From contig NC_069128.1 of assembly GCF_026914265.1 (NCBI RefSeq), forward strand, positions 30,928,460 through 30,992,459: 64,000 nucleotides of DNA, read 5' to 3'. The notes beneath the pieces are model-generated. The model did not search any database and had not been told where the DNA came from. It saw only the letters and a program-made list of their open reading frames with translations. Shown here one piece after another: positions 10,656 to 22,735 of this stretch. This DNA comes from Mya arenaria. Its lineage: Eukaryota > Mollusca > Bivalvia > Myida > Myidae. Numbering within the stretch: the first letter of the stretch is position 1; each line of letters begins with the position of its first letter. The position numbers and the translations under genes are program-made.

Positions 10656-13194
10656 TACGTACCGACGTGCAACCAAGCATTGAGGGGCTGGCTCTTTACT
10701 CACCAGGATAATTGAATGTTTTCTCATCAACTGGCCAATTAAATCAGAAGTTTGAATTACTCTCTGTTAGGCGCACATTAATTACTGTTTAAACCCGCTT
10801 TTGGTGGGAACAACTCTGCTTGTTTTCTTAACTGAGTAACAAAGTACGGTTTGCCAATTATATTTTCAAATAATAGTAAGTTAGAAGTTATGTCAATTCA
10901 AAAACAACAACAATAAATAGTTTTACTTGCAATTACTTGTGTTTTTTTATTGATGCCATTGAAAGGATACCATTACTATACAGCATGACCGATTCCAAAT
11001 AGCTTTAATAACGGCATTTTCATCAATAAGATGATGCCGTTATTTAAACGATTTCTCGCTAAATAGTTTTAGAAGGCAAAGTTAAGATATGAAAGCACAG
11101 AAACACTAATGTCTTACTGTTATGCAGTCTCATTTACAACTCTTTCCTTGTCTTACACAAGCCGCTTATACAGATGCAACTCCGCACTTGTAATAATGTA
11201 AGCTTGATCTGACAATTCCAAAACGAAATGAAATAAGAATATATCATTTGATGCGATTGGAACATGTTTGATAAAATAAGGGATTCACCATATATATTTA
11301 TAACTAAGTCACCTCGTTTATCGCCAGCATTGTTCTAGATATGTATTATTTTGTAAAAAAAGTAAGATTTCATGTTGTCTGACAATGTTCAATTGTCCTC
11401 GAATTGTTTGATTGCAGAGGTTTTGTTTTTGAAACCAAACTAAGATAATCATTTATTTCAGAGACAATGCACTAGGTTATATCCTAAATATCTGTGAAGG
11501 GCACATAGCTTTAGCCAATAAATACTTTATATCTGAAATGCGTGCAATTGATTATTGATGCATGTTTAAGGTTTAGTTTTGATTTATATAAACGGATTGG
11601 CTACGAAATGCAAAGAAAAGAGAAATAATCATGCAATCCATATTTCCCAAAAATTTCGACGAATTTGCGAAAGGAGGCTTTATATCGGAAATGTAGAAGA
11701 CGGCACCAAAATATAATTCTCAGTAGTTTGTTATTGATTACATGCATACGTAGTTTACAGTTTAATTTGATTTATATGTCATAAGAAAGTAATAAATGAC
11801 ACTGTTCTTGTAGTTTATAGTAATGTGAAGTAGTATTTAACGGTTCATTGACATTAGACTGTCTTACTCATACTGTTGGTTATGAGGTCATTTCTTGATT
11901 AGTTTAGATGTATTTGCTGGTGCTGATTGTCTTAGTGCGGCCGTAGTTGCCCAGTAAAGGTCTGTTTTTGTCTGGTCCTTTTTAGACCAACGAATGTTAC
12001 GTTGTATTCGACATTAGAATTTCGTAACATGTAGTTACTTTTTTAACGTATAAGCATAAACTACTCAAATAGTATATTCTGATTATTGGCACAGAAGGGT
12101 GGTTTTCGGTCACAACATCTGATTAAATTAATTTTGGGAGTGAAACTAACTATACCTTTGTTATTATACCGTCGATCATGATCACCGTTTCTACCTCTAT
12201 GACATTATATACGTTCTGAAAGTAGTAAGTATCGATCATTCTGATTAAACTACTAGTTTGATCAAACAGCAGCTGATTGATATTGTCTGCGTGCAATCGT
12301 TGCTAATGTATAACGATAATAACTAGCAAATAACGTTTTGGTGAATATTTCTTGGTACTATAAATGCATGTTCAGGAACATATTTACGCTTGTATTCTTC
12401 TTTAGTTTAACCATGTTTTTGGAACAGTAACATGTTACTGTAGCTATTTTGCTCGTTGGCAGAAACAATATCAAATCGAGTGTTAAAAACAGCTTGTCTT
12501 TGTAGTTTACATTGAGTTTTATAAAAATATAATTCGCAAACGAAACAAAAAGGTCATTGATAGGTGTATCTGCAATACATTTACTTCAGTTGCTTCTTTG
12601 ATGCCTTATTATTTCAATCAGCTTTAAAGAACGATTGATCTTCAATATATTATTAAAATGGTAAATTTTAGACCTGAGAAAAAAGTATACTTCGTAAAAA
12701 GCTATGTTTTGATATAGCGAGTAAGAAGAAGCCGTCGACTAATTATAATTGAGCGTATATCTTATATTTTAATAGTTGTACTTGAAGTTTAGCAAGTGTG
12801 AACAGCTTTATTGTTGACATCAGATATCGAAAAAGGAATGCACAATAGTGGAAATTTCCTAATTTATTTCGAAAGCTCGTCTACAAACTAATTAAATTCT
12901 GGTCTCTTTGAAAAATATTAAACCGAAAGTAGATATCATACCTTTACTGCCATTACATGTCACCCTTCTTTTAGGCTCCAATCTGCTTGTTGTTTATTAT
13001 CCTGCATTGTTATATACGCCGTTGCGGAATAATTGGATACTAGAGTGCTCTCCTCTTGTCCTTTTGATGTTGATGATACCTAGTCCCAGCAGCTTAATGG
13101 CTGAAATCTGAGATATGAATCACATTTGTTGTTAAAGAAGGTATTTTATTACTTCTGCAGTTACATGATTCGTCTGCACAAAAAAGCCCCTCTG

Positions 13195-13290
13195 ATATTG
13201 GCTAGCATTTCTGTGTTAGGAAAGGGCACTTAAGATGTTAAGCATTTTCGCCATTGTGACAGCTAGGTGCACTCATATTGGTCAGCATGG
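13195..13290 (+). repeat. Leader minirepeats, unit A2 (short array)
   Basis: Only about two recognisable units of the TTGGCTAGCATTT / GACAGCTAGGTGCACTCATA motif remain. The related array in unit A3 is much longer. Confidence 0.55.
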
Positions 13291-13988
13291 TCACCGATAT
13301 AAGAAAGAATGAATCATTTTCAAAAAAGCATTCTTCGGACAAATTTTGGAATCACAAAAGTTGAAAATGGAAGTTTTGTAGAATTGAGACTCTCATTGAT
13401 ACTAAGTGAAATTACAATGCTGTCAACACCCCTCCCCACACACACTTTCCATAAAACAAGTATGCTAGTCAATGTCAGTAGTATTCTGAATTATCGTACT
13501 CTTGGTAAAAACATGTCGAAATTAGTTTGTGGAAATACTGCCTTCATGCAAAACCATTTACTTGAATATTCAATATCCTGTTTATTGTCTTGCCTGATTT
13601 TCTTTGACGTGTTAAAACCAGGCACAGATGGTTTGTTGTTCTCTTTGTTTGATTATGACTCCAGCTAAGTTAAGTTATAGCCATTAGCTTTTCCAATGAT
13701 AAGGTTTCCATACGATGGCAGTTACCCTTGCACTTTTTGTTAATCATCGTAAGCTATTTGCGTTTAACTAAATTAATGATCGGATAATGAAGACTTAGGG
13801 CAAAAATAGGGATAAAAATCTGTAATACAATACAAGTCTGGTTTTGCAGGATTACACATCCCAACAATATTATAGCAATTATGTGCCTGTAGCTAGACAC
13901 TAAACTTTTCTAAAGCTTTGATGTGCATCAGGATAAAAGATGAAAATAGCCATTCGCTTGCAGTCCTAGAGTTATTTTTGAACATTTT

Positions 13989-14130
13989 GCTTCGCTCTTC
14001 GCACTTAGATCGTGGTGACAGTAAGGTGCAAACGGCTTAACAAATGCAAATAACAAAACAAATAAACCGATATTGGTCGAGTAATTGGAATCTGGAATAA
14101 ACCATATCAAACAAGATAATAGTTTATATT
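13989..14130 (+). promoter_or_regulatory. Conserved leader block, unit A2
   Basis: This has the ACCGATATTGG..GAGTAATTGG and ATAGTTTATATTC elements of the seven-copy block. No MHQIQ gene follows in this unit. The minus strand holds a 60-codon open frame (13928-14110) containing CHHDLSAKSEAKCSKIT, closely matched at 22522-22710. Confidence 0.35.
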
Positions 14131-14744
14131 CAATGAAATACCCTTACCCTAACTCTGGTGCGTTGGTTTTTTTTTCATTTAGGATATAAAAGTACATTAT
14201 AAACGATTCACGGTAATTGTAATTACAACATTTGGTATGGTAAAGCCTACTTTGAATTCCATAGGAATAATTTGCGTTTTCTGTTATTGAGGAAATTCAG
14301 AAAATTATCATCCGTGACATTTCCTACAAATCAAAAATGCGTTTGCTTCGTTCACCGTGGCCATTAAAATTATTTGTCTCGAAATAAACATATATTAGTG
14401 ATATTAAGTATAATCAATTCGTAAACGTGATACAACCACAAGGGCATTGATCAGACGAAGTCACTCTGTATACGCTTCCTCGCTTAAGTTTAGTTTCAGG
14501 TCCAAAATAGACACATTATTGTCTCATCTTTATGCAGAAACACAGACAACCATTTCCCTCTCTTACCCAAGCATCTCATTCATTTGCAACTTCACATTTA
14601 TATAATGGTTAGCTTGTTCTGACATTTCCGAAACGTGATAATATTTTTTTTTTATATTGGTAAGATTTTAAGATCTATGAATGTGAGGTATTCACCATAA
14701 ATATGTGCTTATCGATGTTATATCGTTTAGAATCAAAATTAATT

Positions 14745-15050
14745 TTAAACTATTTCTTTGGCGAAATACAACGTATGTTGTTTGTTGCGCATGCGCACAA
14801 TCCAATTGTTCGTTACGGAAAACCCAATGCGGACGAGTGAATTTCGAACAGTTCTGTTATCAATGATATATTTTTTTATTTCTTTTTTGCAATATGTTTT
14901 CGAAAGCTCGAATGCAACACGTTCGTCAAGCACGAATCTTTGAATCATGAACAGTTCATCGAAATAGATGGAGCTATGAAAAGGTTTATTGCTTCCAAAT
15001 AAGTATATCATATCGCTGGCCGATACTTGGACTGTGATGAAGAAAGTCAT
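14745..15050 (-). other. Minus-strand open frame of 101 codons, unknown
   Basis: From an ATG at 15050 the frame reads MTFFITVQV and runs to a stop at 14745. The sister position in unit A1 (603 downward) preserves the ATG and the first ~45 codons. This copy contains an extra ~51 nt relative to A1, a multiple of three. Unit A3 has lost the region by deletion. The excess of amino-acid-changing differences argues against purifying selection. I do not recognise a family, signal peptide or membrane segment. Confidence 0.2.
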
Positions 15051-16703
15051 TTTATCATCCAATTAAGAAATCAATTTCAACGGTCAAGTCAATGAAAATG
15101 GGTTAATGTGGTGTTGTCTTATATTGATCGAGTTTTATTTATGACGATTATGAAAACTTTAAGGATATCTGAAACTGATAAATTAAGTAAAAGTGATGAA
15201 CAGAGAAAAACACAATTAACTTTATATTGTTTTGTTGCTGTGAAGGAGTTGGAAGATTTATATTGGCGATAAGCATTTTTTAAATGAAATTTAAATGGGC
15301 ATTTCCTGTGATATGATTAGAACCAAGCCAATAAAAATTGACGATTTTCTAACACTTAAAACATCGACACTACAATAGTGGTGTAGAACCCTTTTTTCTA
15401 TGCTTTCGAGTTGCTTGTAAGCCTTGTAAATTAGTACTAAAAGGGACCTTAAGGAAGATTTATATGCATAAGTGCCTAAAAAATAAACCAAGAGTAGCAA
15501 AAGTTGAAAGTAACACAGACAATATTCTGTGGACAGGATGCATATATTGTGGAACTTTCAGAATGTTTTTGTGTATATTTATATATAATAATAAGCATTT
15601 ATTATAACTTTCGGAAATACTCTCATTATTGCTGTCCTGATGTCCATATTTATGTTTTAATCATGCGTTATATTGAAATAAGAAATTTATCATGTACGAA
15701 CTAACTTTATGTGAACTGTGTTGAAATGTTATGTTATGCCTATTGCCAGTTAAGTGATATTGATACTTTAAAGCCATTTTAAACTCATTCAAACTGAATA
15801 CATACTGGTTTTCCAATTAAGCAAACATTCGCATTTTAACAAGTACATGGAAGAGAAATAAAACTTAAGTAAAGGTAAACTTTTAAACATGATATCATTT
15901 AATTAATGCCTTCCCTTGATTCAATGTAAATCTTATTATGATTTCCAATATTGCTATTTATATCTCAGCCAATAAAAGTAGATGTTACAACAACCAACAT
16001 GCGGCAAAGGGTTCAAGATACTGTCGTTTGAGAAAAATACATAGTCAATACCCGTGGCTATAGAAGTAAAGTACTTCAATAAATTATATGCTATTTATAG
16101 TTCAACTGTACACAAATATATACAAGCATTTATTTACAACAACGACATAGAAAGCAATGTATCTTCATGATGTTACATCCGTTTGACACATTCCATGCAC
16201 GGCAGACTATTGTCTTTAAAACCACTTAAAAGCTTAATTTTGAAAAAATGATTATTTTAACCAGTATGCGTTAAAACTAATATATATTCTTAAGATAGCT
16301 AATTAAGTATTATTAACAGGTGGTTCGGTGGCCGGGGTTTAGTAATAATTGGAAAAGAGACGTATGCTTAAGTTCTGAAAACGCTACCTGTTTAATCTGA
16401 ATGGGGCAGCCGCATTGGAAGTCTCATTCTATTTCATATCTGTTGAGTTTGGGGAAATGAGATTCGACGCTCATCTCTATACCTGGATAAATTGAAGGAG
16501 GGATAAAGGGATCCATCTACTCTCCATATGTATAGAGGAAATAAAAGAGAACTCTTTTCTCCATATAGGGAGGAAACAAAATATCTTCGCGTGCGTTCAT
16601 TATTTCTGAAGACAAATTAAAATAATCTCTTACAAAGTACTAAAACTCATATGAACGAATATTAAAATGAATTATAAGTGACCAATGCTATTTTTCAGTA
16701 TGT

Positions 16704-16794
16704 GCCTCGGTAGCGCAGTAGGTAGCGCGTCAGTCTCATAATCAGTGATCACAGAGCCATCTGAAGGTCGTGAGTTCGATCCTCACCCGGGGCA
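16704..16794 (+). tRNA. tRNA-Met(CAU) with intron (copy 2)
   Basis: The mature sequence is identical to copy 1. The anticodon is at 16737-16739 and the intron at 16741-16758 reads ATCAGTGATCACAGAGCC, differing from copy 1 at three of 18 positions. All four arms pair. TTTT at 16800-16803 is the likely terminator. The 5' flank (GACCAATG..CAGTATGT) is shared with copy 3. Confidence 0.95.
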
Positions 16795-17890
16795 TAATGT
16801 TTTAGCTAACCATACTTCATCTTCATCAATTCTTGACAAACGACTCCAGTTTGAAAAAGTAAAGCTATATATCATGGAGGTATGGTAAAGGTACATATTT
16901 TCAAGTAAAGAAATGTTAGGTTTAAATCATTCTACCGTTTTAACCGATAACGTGTTTATATATAGGAATAAAAAATAAACGAGATATTTAAGATTTAGTA
17001 TTTAAACGACAACAGATTGACGTTAATATCCGACGGGCTGTGTTGTACATTTTTCTTTTGAAGAAATATCTTTCAATATCTAGACGTTTTAAATGGTCTT
17101 TACCAGCCCTGAGTTCGGTATCGTCTAACAATCACACACCTGGGCGAAGGGTTTGAAATTGTCTCCCTGTTGCATCGCAGCGCATAAACTAAAAGCGGGG
17201 AACCAAGTCGTAAGCGTCAGCCGCAAACACGTCGAGTTAATTGTTACTGAGTTTAGATAAGCCTTAGCTGAATTAAGGGGAACGGCTTTTCAATTCATAA
17301 TGAACGTTCTAGACTAGATAGAACAAAAACCGTCACATGTAAATCTAACTTCAAGATAAATCGATTGGACGTTGCTTAATGTCAGGAGATTACTGTCAGC
17401 GTCTCTAACAATTAATCAATCAATGTGACACGTTAAACGTATGTGAAGATTATTAACTCAACAAACGTGACATCAATATCTTATATAATCTGATTGTTAA
17501 AGTTCAAGAACGGCAATCGCGACAAATGTTTCCAAATCCGCTAGCTAGAATATTTTAAAAATGAGATCAGTATTTGACTGATAAGCAAATGGTTAAAAAC
17601 GAGCTAAAGCCTTCAATCGCTGCATGAACAATTATTATAAAGTATCTAAATTTGACTCAAATTAGTTAATGTGACATGTAAATGGTACTGTTTTTGAAAC
17701 TTTCTGACAAGTTCATCGTGTGTCACTCCGGCGGATTAGAATTACCTTTCAAGAGCAAGGTCATGAAATGTTGTTTCTAGCTAAGCAATGTCAGTCTAGC
17801 GATGGATCCCTATATATTACCCATGGTTGGCATGAAAAGACATAGTTGACGATAACATTACAAAATACGTTCCTCTTAAAATACATTTGT

Positions 17891-17925
17891 ACCTCAGTAG
17901 CACAGGGATCCCAAACTGACACTTT
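17891..17925 (+). pseudogene. Relic of a tRNA-Met 5' half (second tRNA site, unit A2)
   Basis: ACCTCAGTAGCACAG matches the tRNA start at 13 of 15 positions and follows a GTTGACGATAACATTACAAA block. It is the counterpart of the relics at 3030 and 26178. Nothing of the 3' half is recognisable. Confidence 0.45.
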
Positions 17926-18722
17926 TGGAAAATACCTCTTTGCTTATATATTTCAAACGTTACCAATGATGTTGAATTCAATGCAAATATGTTGCTCTGT
18001 TCCAATTTTATCGTTTACATTTTAATTTTGCTATGTTGTCGTAAAATGCTCTTATAATTAGACTTGAAAAGAATATCCCAAATGTGAAAACTGAATGACC
18101 GAATATAAACGGCCTCCTATCTTGACTGTTGTGAAATCGTGTGATTTTTTAAGTTGATCAACTGATAAGCATACCAAACAAAATTAGTGAGTTTTAAACC
18201 ACAACAAACGATTCATGTAAAGCGTTGGTGTAATTTCAAATCGAAAAATTGTTCAGAAAATGTCAACTGATTTATTCCAACAGAGTGTTCAAATGTAGGT
18301 CAGATGTATTTAATAACTTGGTATAAAGAACAAAAAAGAGCTTTCTTACATCGTTCTACCAAGGAAGAATTGATCTAGTTCACAAGTGATGAGCAGTGTG
18401 AACTCATTTGGGTCTAAGTATGTAAGATCTGTATTTTTCATTATATGGTATACCATAAAAAGCAGATTTATTTCGTCTACAACGTTTCCTTAACAATTAT
18501 TAACTTTAATTTACAAAATTTATCATTATTAAGGAATGTAAATTTAAGGACTGATTGCGTTTGTTTCTGGCGTTCTTACAGTGTTAAGCCATGAATATAT
18601 GATAAGCTTTCACATTTCCCTAGTAGAGGTTAAACTTGTGATGATGCATTCATGCGTTCATACAATATGTAAAAGCCATTACACGCGATTAGACTTTATT
18701 ACATGATATGTGTGTTTAAGAA

Positions 18723-18962
18723 ATGTTTACCAAATTCAAATGGTCTTTAAAATGTGACTTAAAGTATCCGATGTACACTAATGGGAAATTTGATTGCTGG
18801 TCAACCAAGACTTATCAGTACTCTTTTGTAGAGGAAGATTATATCAACAATATACCCTTAAAAATATTGCAGATGGGCGATTTTGAACATGAAATATTGA
18901 AATGTCGGTCATTTCACTTCCGATTTAGGTATAATAAAGAACAAAAATACAAACCGCCATAA
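18723..18962 (+). CDS. Unknown 79-codon open frame (MFTKF family)
   Basis: The frame reads MFTKFKWSLK at the start and has an F-x-x-W at residues 23-26 followed by FVEEDY at 35-40. It is basic and rich in K, F and Y. The region is alignable in DNA with 26968-27190 (unit A3) and, more remotely, with 49920-50192. There a 77-codon frame shows W-x-K-E-E-Y in the same place and a similar SFRINY against HFRFRYN stretch near its end. Retention of an open frame in two remote copies hints at an exon. A1, A3 and the copy near 37.68 kb have lost the frame, and no transcript evidence exists. A possible acceptor (TTTAAG) precedes the ATG. Confidence 0.3.
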   Translation: MFTKFKWSLKCDLKYPMYTNGKFDCWSTKTYQYSFVEEDYINNIPLKILQMGDFEHEILKCRSFHFRFRYNKEQKYKPP

Positions 18963-21374
18963 ACATTAAATGCATTTTTTGTCATTTATTTATTAATACT
19001 AATTAGGCAATAATGCCTTAAGGGAAACCAAAACTATACGAGAGACATCAGACAGCAAAATTTAACATTACGGCAAATAGCATGATAAAACCAAAATCTA
19101 TTTTAGCATCGACAGCTTTATTGTACAAAATTAAACAATGTTAAACGGTTACATTTTAGTGCGAAATAACCTAATTATGAATTGAATATGCTGAAACTTA
19201 TTTCATTAATTTAAAAGTGAAAAAAAGTATGCTAAGCGTAAAAAATGAATATGAGTATTATCAACCATGGTAGAAGATCAGGGTTGATTTCGCCTTGGGA
19301 ATTGACATTTATTTAGCTATTCGTTATGATGTAATATTCATATATGATGATGGCATAATTTCTATGCAAACCCAGAATGCATAACCTTTCAGGCTTAGCA
19401 ATTAAAGTTTTATATTGTTCAGGGAAATCCTGTTATAATTTCACATGAAATCGAATGAAACACCTTGTTGTTTGAGGTAATTGTCCAAACTGATTGAAGT
19501 GTGAACGCTTGTTCAAGCCGATACCTTTTAATAGAAAGGGATCTTACTGAAACCTTTTGCGTTTATTGAAAGTGAACTTATACAGCGTCGATTTGTTAAG
19601 CCGCGTGTATTACTATTGTCGTTAAAACAAATACTTGTTTCTTTCTGATGTTACACATATGAGTTTTTTTATGTAATAGTATTTTGGATGTGTATATTCA
19701 ATGTGGTCTTTAGCAAAGGAAATCTCCATTTATTGGGAAAATGTAGTGAATAACAATTTTTCGTTAAATGCAAAGAAATTGCAAACATAGTTATTAAATA
19801 AGGGTAATGGATTAATATACATAAACTATTGACTTTGGGTAAAAGGAAGCAATATATGTGATATAAGTGGCAATTAAGTTTACAAAACATAAAAACAGAA
19901 AAACGTTAATGTATTGCTATTGAGAGCAAATTTATCGGGAAATGATTTGAAATATAAAATGAAACACTAGTACCTTCAACATTATATTTTACAATTTTAT
20001 ATACATTCTTTAATGCAAATTAAATAAATGTGACAATCTACTAAATACACAGAAACCTTAATTGAAGACTGATGAAATGGATGCATAATAGTGAAGTGCG
20101 TATGTTATTAGATGCAATTTCAACAGCTCTTATATTTAACGTGTTTCGTTTTTCAACAATCTGTAAGAGTAAACAAATATGCTTTGTTTGCAATCAATTC
20201 AATGTTTAATGTCAGTTACATGTGAACAATTTTCCTTATGCGCGTTTAGCGGTTTAAATTTGTTCAAAAATAATGGGATGAAATACGGAGTGCGCTGTAT
20301 ATGAATCACATTTGTTATTAAAGAAGGTATTTTATTACTTCTGCAGTTACGTGATTCGGCTGTACAAAAAGGCCCCTCTACAGACAGGTTATTTATTTGT
20401 TGTCAGAAAGTGATATATAACAGTTTCAATACTAATAGAAAAGACTTTAATACCATTATATATTAAAGGAAGAAAAAACACACAATAATACTCATGTGAT
20501 TAGCCTGGTACAAAAACATAAGATGAGGATCCTGCTAAGAGGCCCGAGTTTAAAGCCTTACTTATAGTTAACGAGAAACACACTTCCTCAAAACAACAAA
20601 GTCAATCATCACGCAACTGAAATTGACAATTTTTTACTGAATTGTGAGGTGAGCTTTGAAAAAAAACCTCACGTCTCGTATGGAAAATTATGAACTCGTT
20701 TCATTATTATAGAAGATTTGACAATCCTCCGAATATGATATTGTTTATTAAATTTCTACTATTAATTTTCTTCAATTTTCCACAAGCCATGAATGTATCT
20801 TGCACCGGAAAACCTGTTAAATGGTTAAATTTGCATCGGAAGATACTTTGACTTTTATTCTGCATGTTGAAGGTTATTGGTGATCATATTGCTTGTGTTC
20901 TAGCCTTGAGATGAAATGAATTAAATATCTAACAGAAGATAGTTGAGTGTTGTTGGTAATAGAACATAGACATGCAAGACATAGTAAATGTGCCTTAGTA
21001 TTTGAAAATAGTAATATTAAATACCGCAATACATTTTGAAAATTGATGTGACTTAAAACGTCTTTTCCGCCAATGATGCAATGCGATTTTGATCTTTTCA
21101 TCAATTGTGCATTGCCTATATATTTGGACATATATTATAAAAAAATCACCATCGATTAGATTTTTTTTCTTTACCATATTCAGTTCACCAGCGAATAAGA
21201 AAATAAAGGTATAAGGTATATGTCCGCCTATAATAGCTCATCTACTCATCAAAATCAAACAAATATTGCCCCTTAACCGAAACCGTTTCTTCATAAATTG
21301 TTAAATTTGCATCGATTAAAAAATATACGATATCAGTCATCTCACTTTTTGTTTAACGCCGTTGTTAATTACAT

Positions 21375-21377
<3 letters not shown>

Positions 21378-21442
<65 letters not shown>
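21378..21442. repeat. (TA)n microsatellite
   Basis: About 65 bp of near-perfect TA alternation, followed by a short interrupted TA tail. Confidence 0.95.
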
Positions 21443-21453
<11 letters not shown>

Positions 21454-21600
21454 AAGACATGTTTATATGTATAACTATATGTAATACGATCTATACGATG
21501 TACTCTTTTGTAAGCCGAAATACTGTCTGTTCTGTTCTATTAAAATACTCTACTGGTTAACGTTCGGATCTTTGTGAGAGCTAATTGCGTTCATATTGCC

Positions 21601-21790
21601 TAGCATTTTTGTAATTGCTACACCTATATGCACTGCGTTGGTAAGCATTTTGGTCATAGTATCAGCTAGTTCCATTGATATTGGCTAGCATTTTTGTAAT
21701 TGCTACACCTATATGCACTGCGTTGGCAAGCATTTGGGTCATAGTAACAGCTAGTTCCACTGATATTGGCTAGCATTTTTGTATCAGCAA
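21601..21790 (+). repeat. 85-bp tandem duplication of leader minirepeats
   Basis: Two copies of 85 bp (21601-21685 and 21686-21770) differ at only about four positions, and a third copy begins at 21771. Each 85-mer is itself two ~43-bp minirepeats. This is the youngest expansion among the leader arrays. Confidence 0.85.
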
Positions 21791-22580
21791 AGAGCACTTA
21801 AGATGTTTAGAATTTCCGCTATTGTGAACGCTAGGTGCACTTATATCGGTCAGCATGTTTCGTGCCCTCGGGAAAATGCAAACACCGATATGAGAAAGAA
21901 TGAATCATTTTCGAAATAAAGCATTCTTCGGACAAATTTTGGAATCACAAAAGTTGAAAATGGAAGTTTTGTAGAATTGAGACTCTCATTGATATCAAGT
22001 GAAAGTACAGTGCTGTTAACAACCCCCTTCTCATACCTTTCACAAAAAAAGAAAGTATGCTAGTGAATATCAGTAGTGATCCGAATTACCGTACTCTTGG
22101 TAAAACATGTTGAAATAAGTCTGTGGAAATACTACCTTCATGCAAAACCATTTACTTGCATATTGAATATCGTGTTGATTGTCCTGCCTGATTTTATTGG
22201 ACGTGTTAAAAACTAGACACAGATGGTTTGTCGTTCTCTTTGTTTGATTATGATTTCAGCTAAGTAAAGTTATAGCCATAAGCTTTTCTAATGTTACAGT
22301 TTGCATACGATGGCAGTTACCCTTGCACTTGTTGTTAATCTTCGTAAGCGTTTTGCGTTCAGCTAAATGGATAATCGGATGATGAAGACTTAAGGTGAAA
22401 ATAGTGTTATAATCTGTAATGCAAGTCAATTCTGGTTTTGCAGTATTACATATCCCAAAAATATTATAGCAATTATGTGCTTCTAGCTAGACACTAAACT
22501 TCTCTGAAGCTTTGATGTGCATCAGGAAAAAAGATGAAAATAGCCATTCGCTTGCAGTCCTAGAGTTATTTTTGAACATT

Positions 22581-22735
22581 TCGCTTCGCTCTTCGCATTT
22601 AGATCGTGGTGACAGTAAGGTGCAATCAGCTTAACAAGTATTATTAAAAACCGATATTGGTCGAGTAATTGGAATCTAAAATAAACCATATTAAACAAGA
22701 TAAAAGTCAATATTCAATGAAATATCCCTTATCCT
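22581..22735 (+). promoter_or_regulatory. Conserved leader block, unit A3
   Basis: Same elements as in unit A2, including AACCGATATTGGTCGAGTAA. The minus strand again carries an open frame (22522-22710, 62 codons) whose CHHDLNAKSEAKCSKIT segment differs from the A2 frame at a single residue. Confidence 0.35.

Larger units (their letters stand above)
7300..12950 (+). repeat. Segmental duplication unit carrying gene copy 1
   Basis: The leader (7320-7520) matches leaders at 12960-13190 and 29780-29960, sharing ACACCTAGT..GAGCAGCTAAAT and a following GTTGTACAAAAAGGCCC-type text. It is followed by minirepeats (7790-8135), the conserved block (9119-9275), gene exon 1 (9884) and a MITE (10284-10616). 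The stretch 11050-11340 resembles 60-320 and 35010-35220. The stretch 12180-12400 resembles 37060-37180 and 58790-58960. No tRNA or convincing tRNA relic was found in this unit. The 91-codon open frame at 8697-8972 is not conserved in paralogous units. Confidence 0.7.
12950..20280 (+). repeat. Segmental duplication unit A2
   Basis: Leader 12960-13300, leader text to 14350, then tRNA copy 2 at 16704 and a tRNA relic at 17891. Alignment with the next unit (A3) runs nearly throughout; the tRNAs lie 8293 bp apart. Between the block ending ATCATCCGTGACATTTC (about 14325) and the text at 14370 the unit lacks the region that contains the MHQIQ gene elsewhere, so the gene was deleted here before or at the A2/A3 duplication. 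19000-20240 is spacer shared with 27240-28530, with no gene visible. Confidence 0.85.

Noticed and set aside
13309-13668. Longest open frame in the window (119 codons, plus strand)
   Set aside because: The sister sequence at 21900-22260 has a two-base length difference near the start that shifts the frame, and no other unit preserves it. Chance frame in AT-rich DNA.
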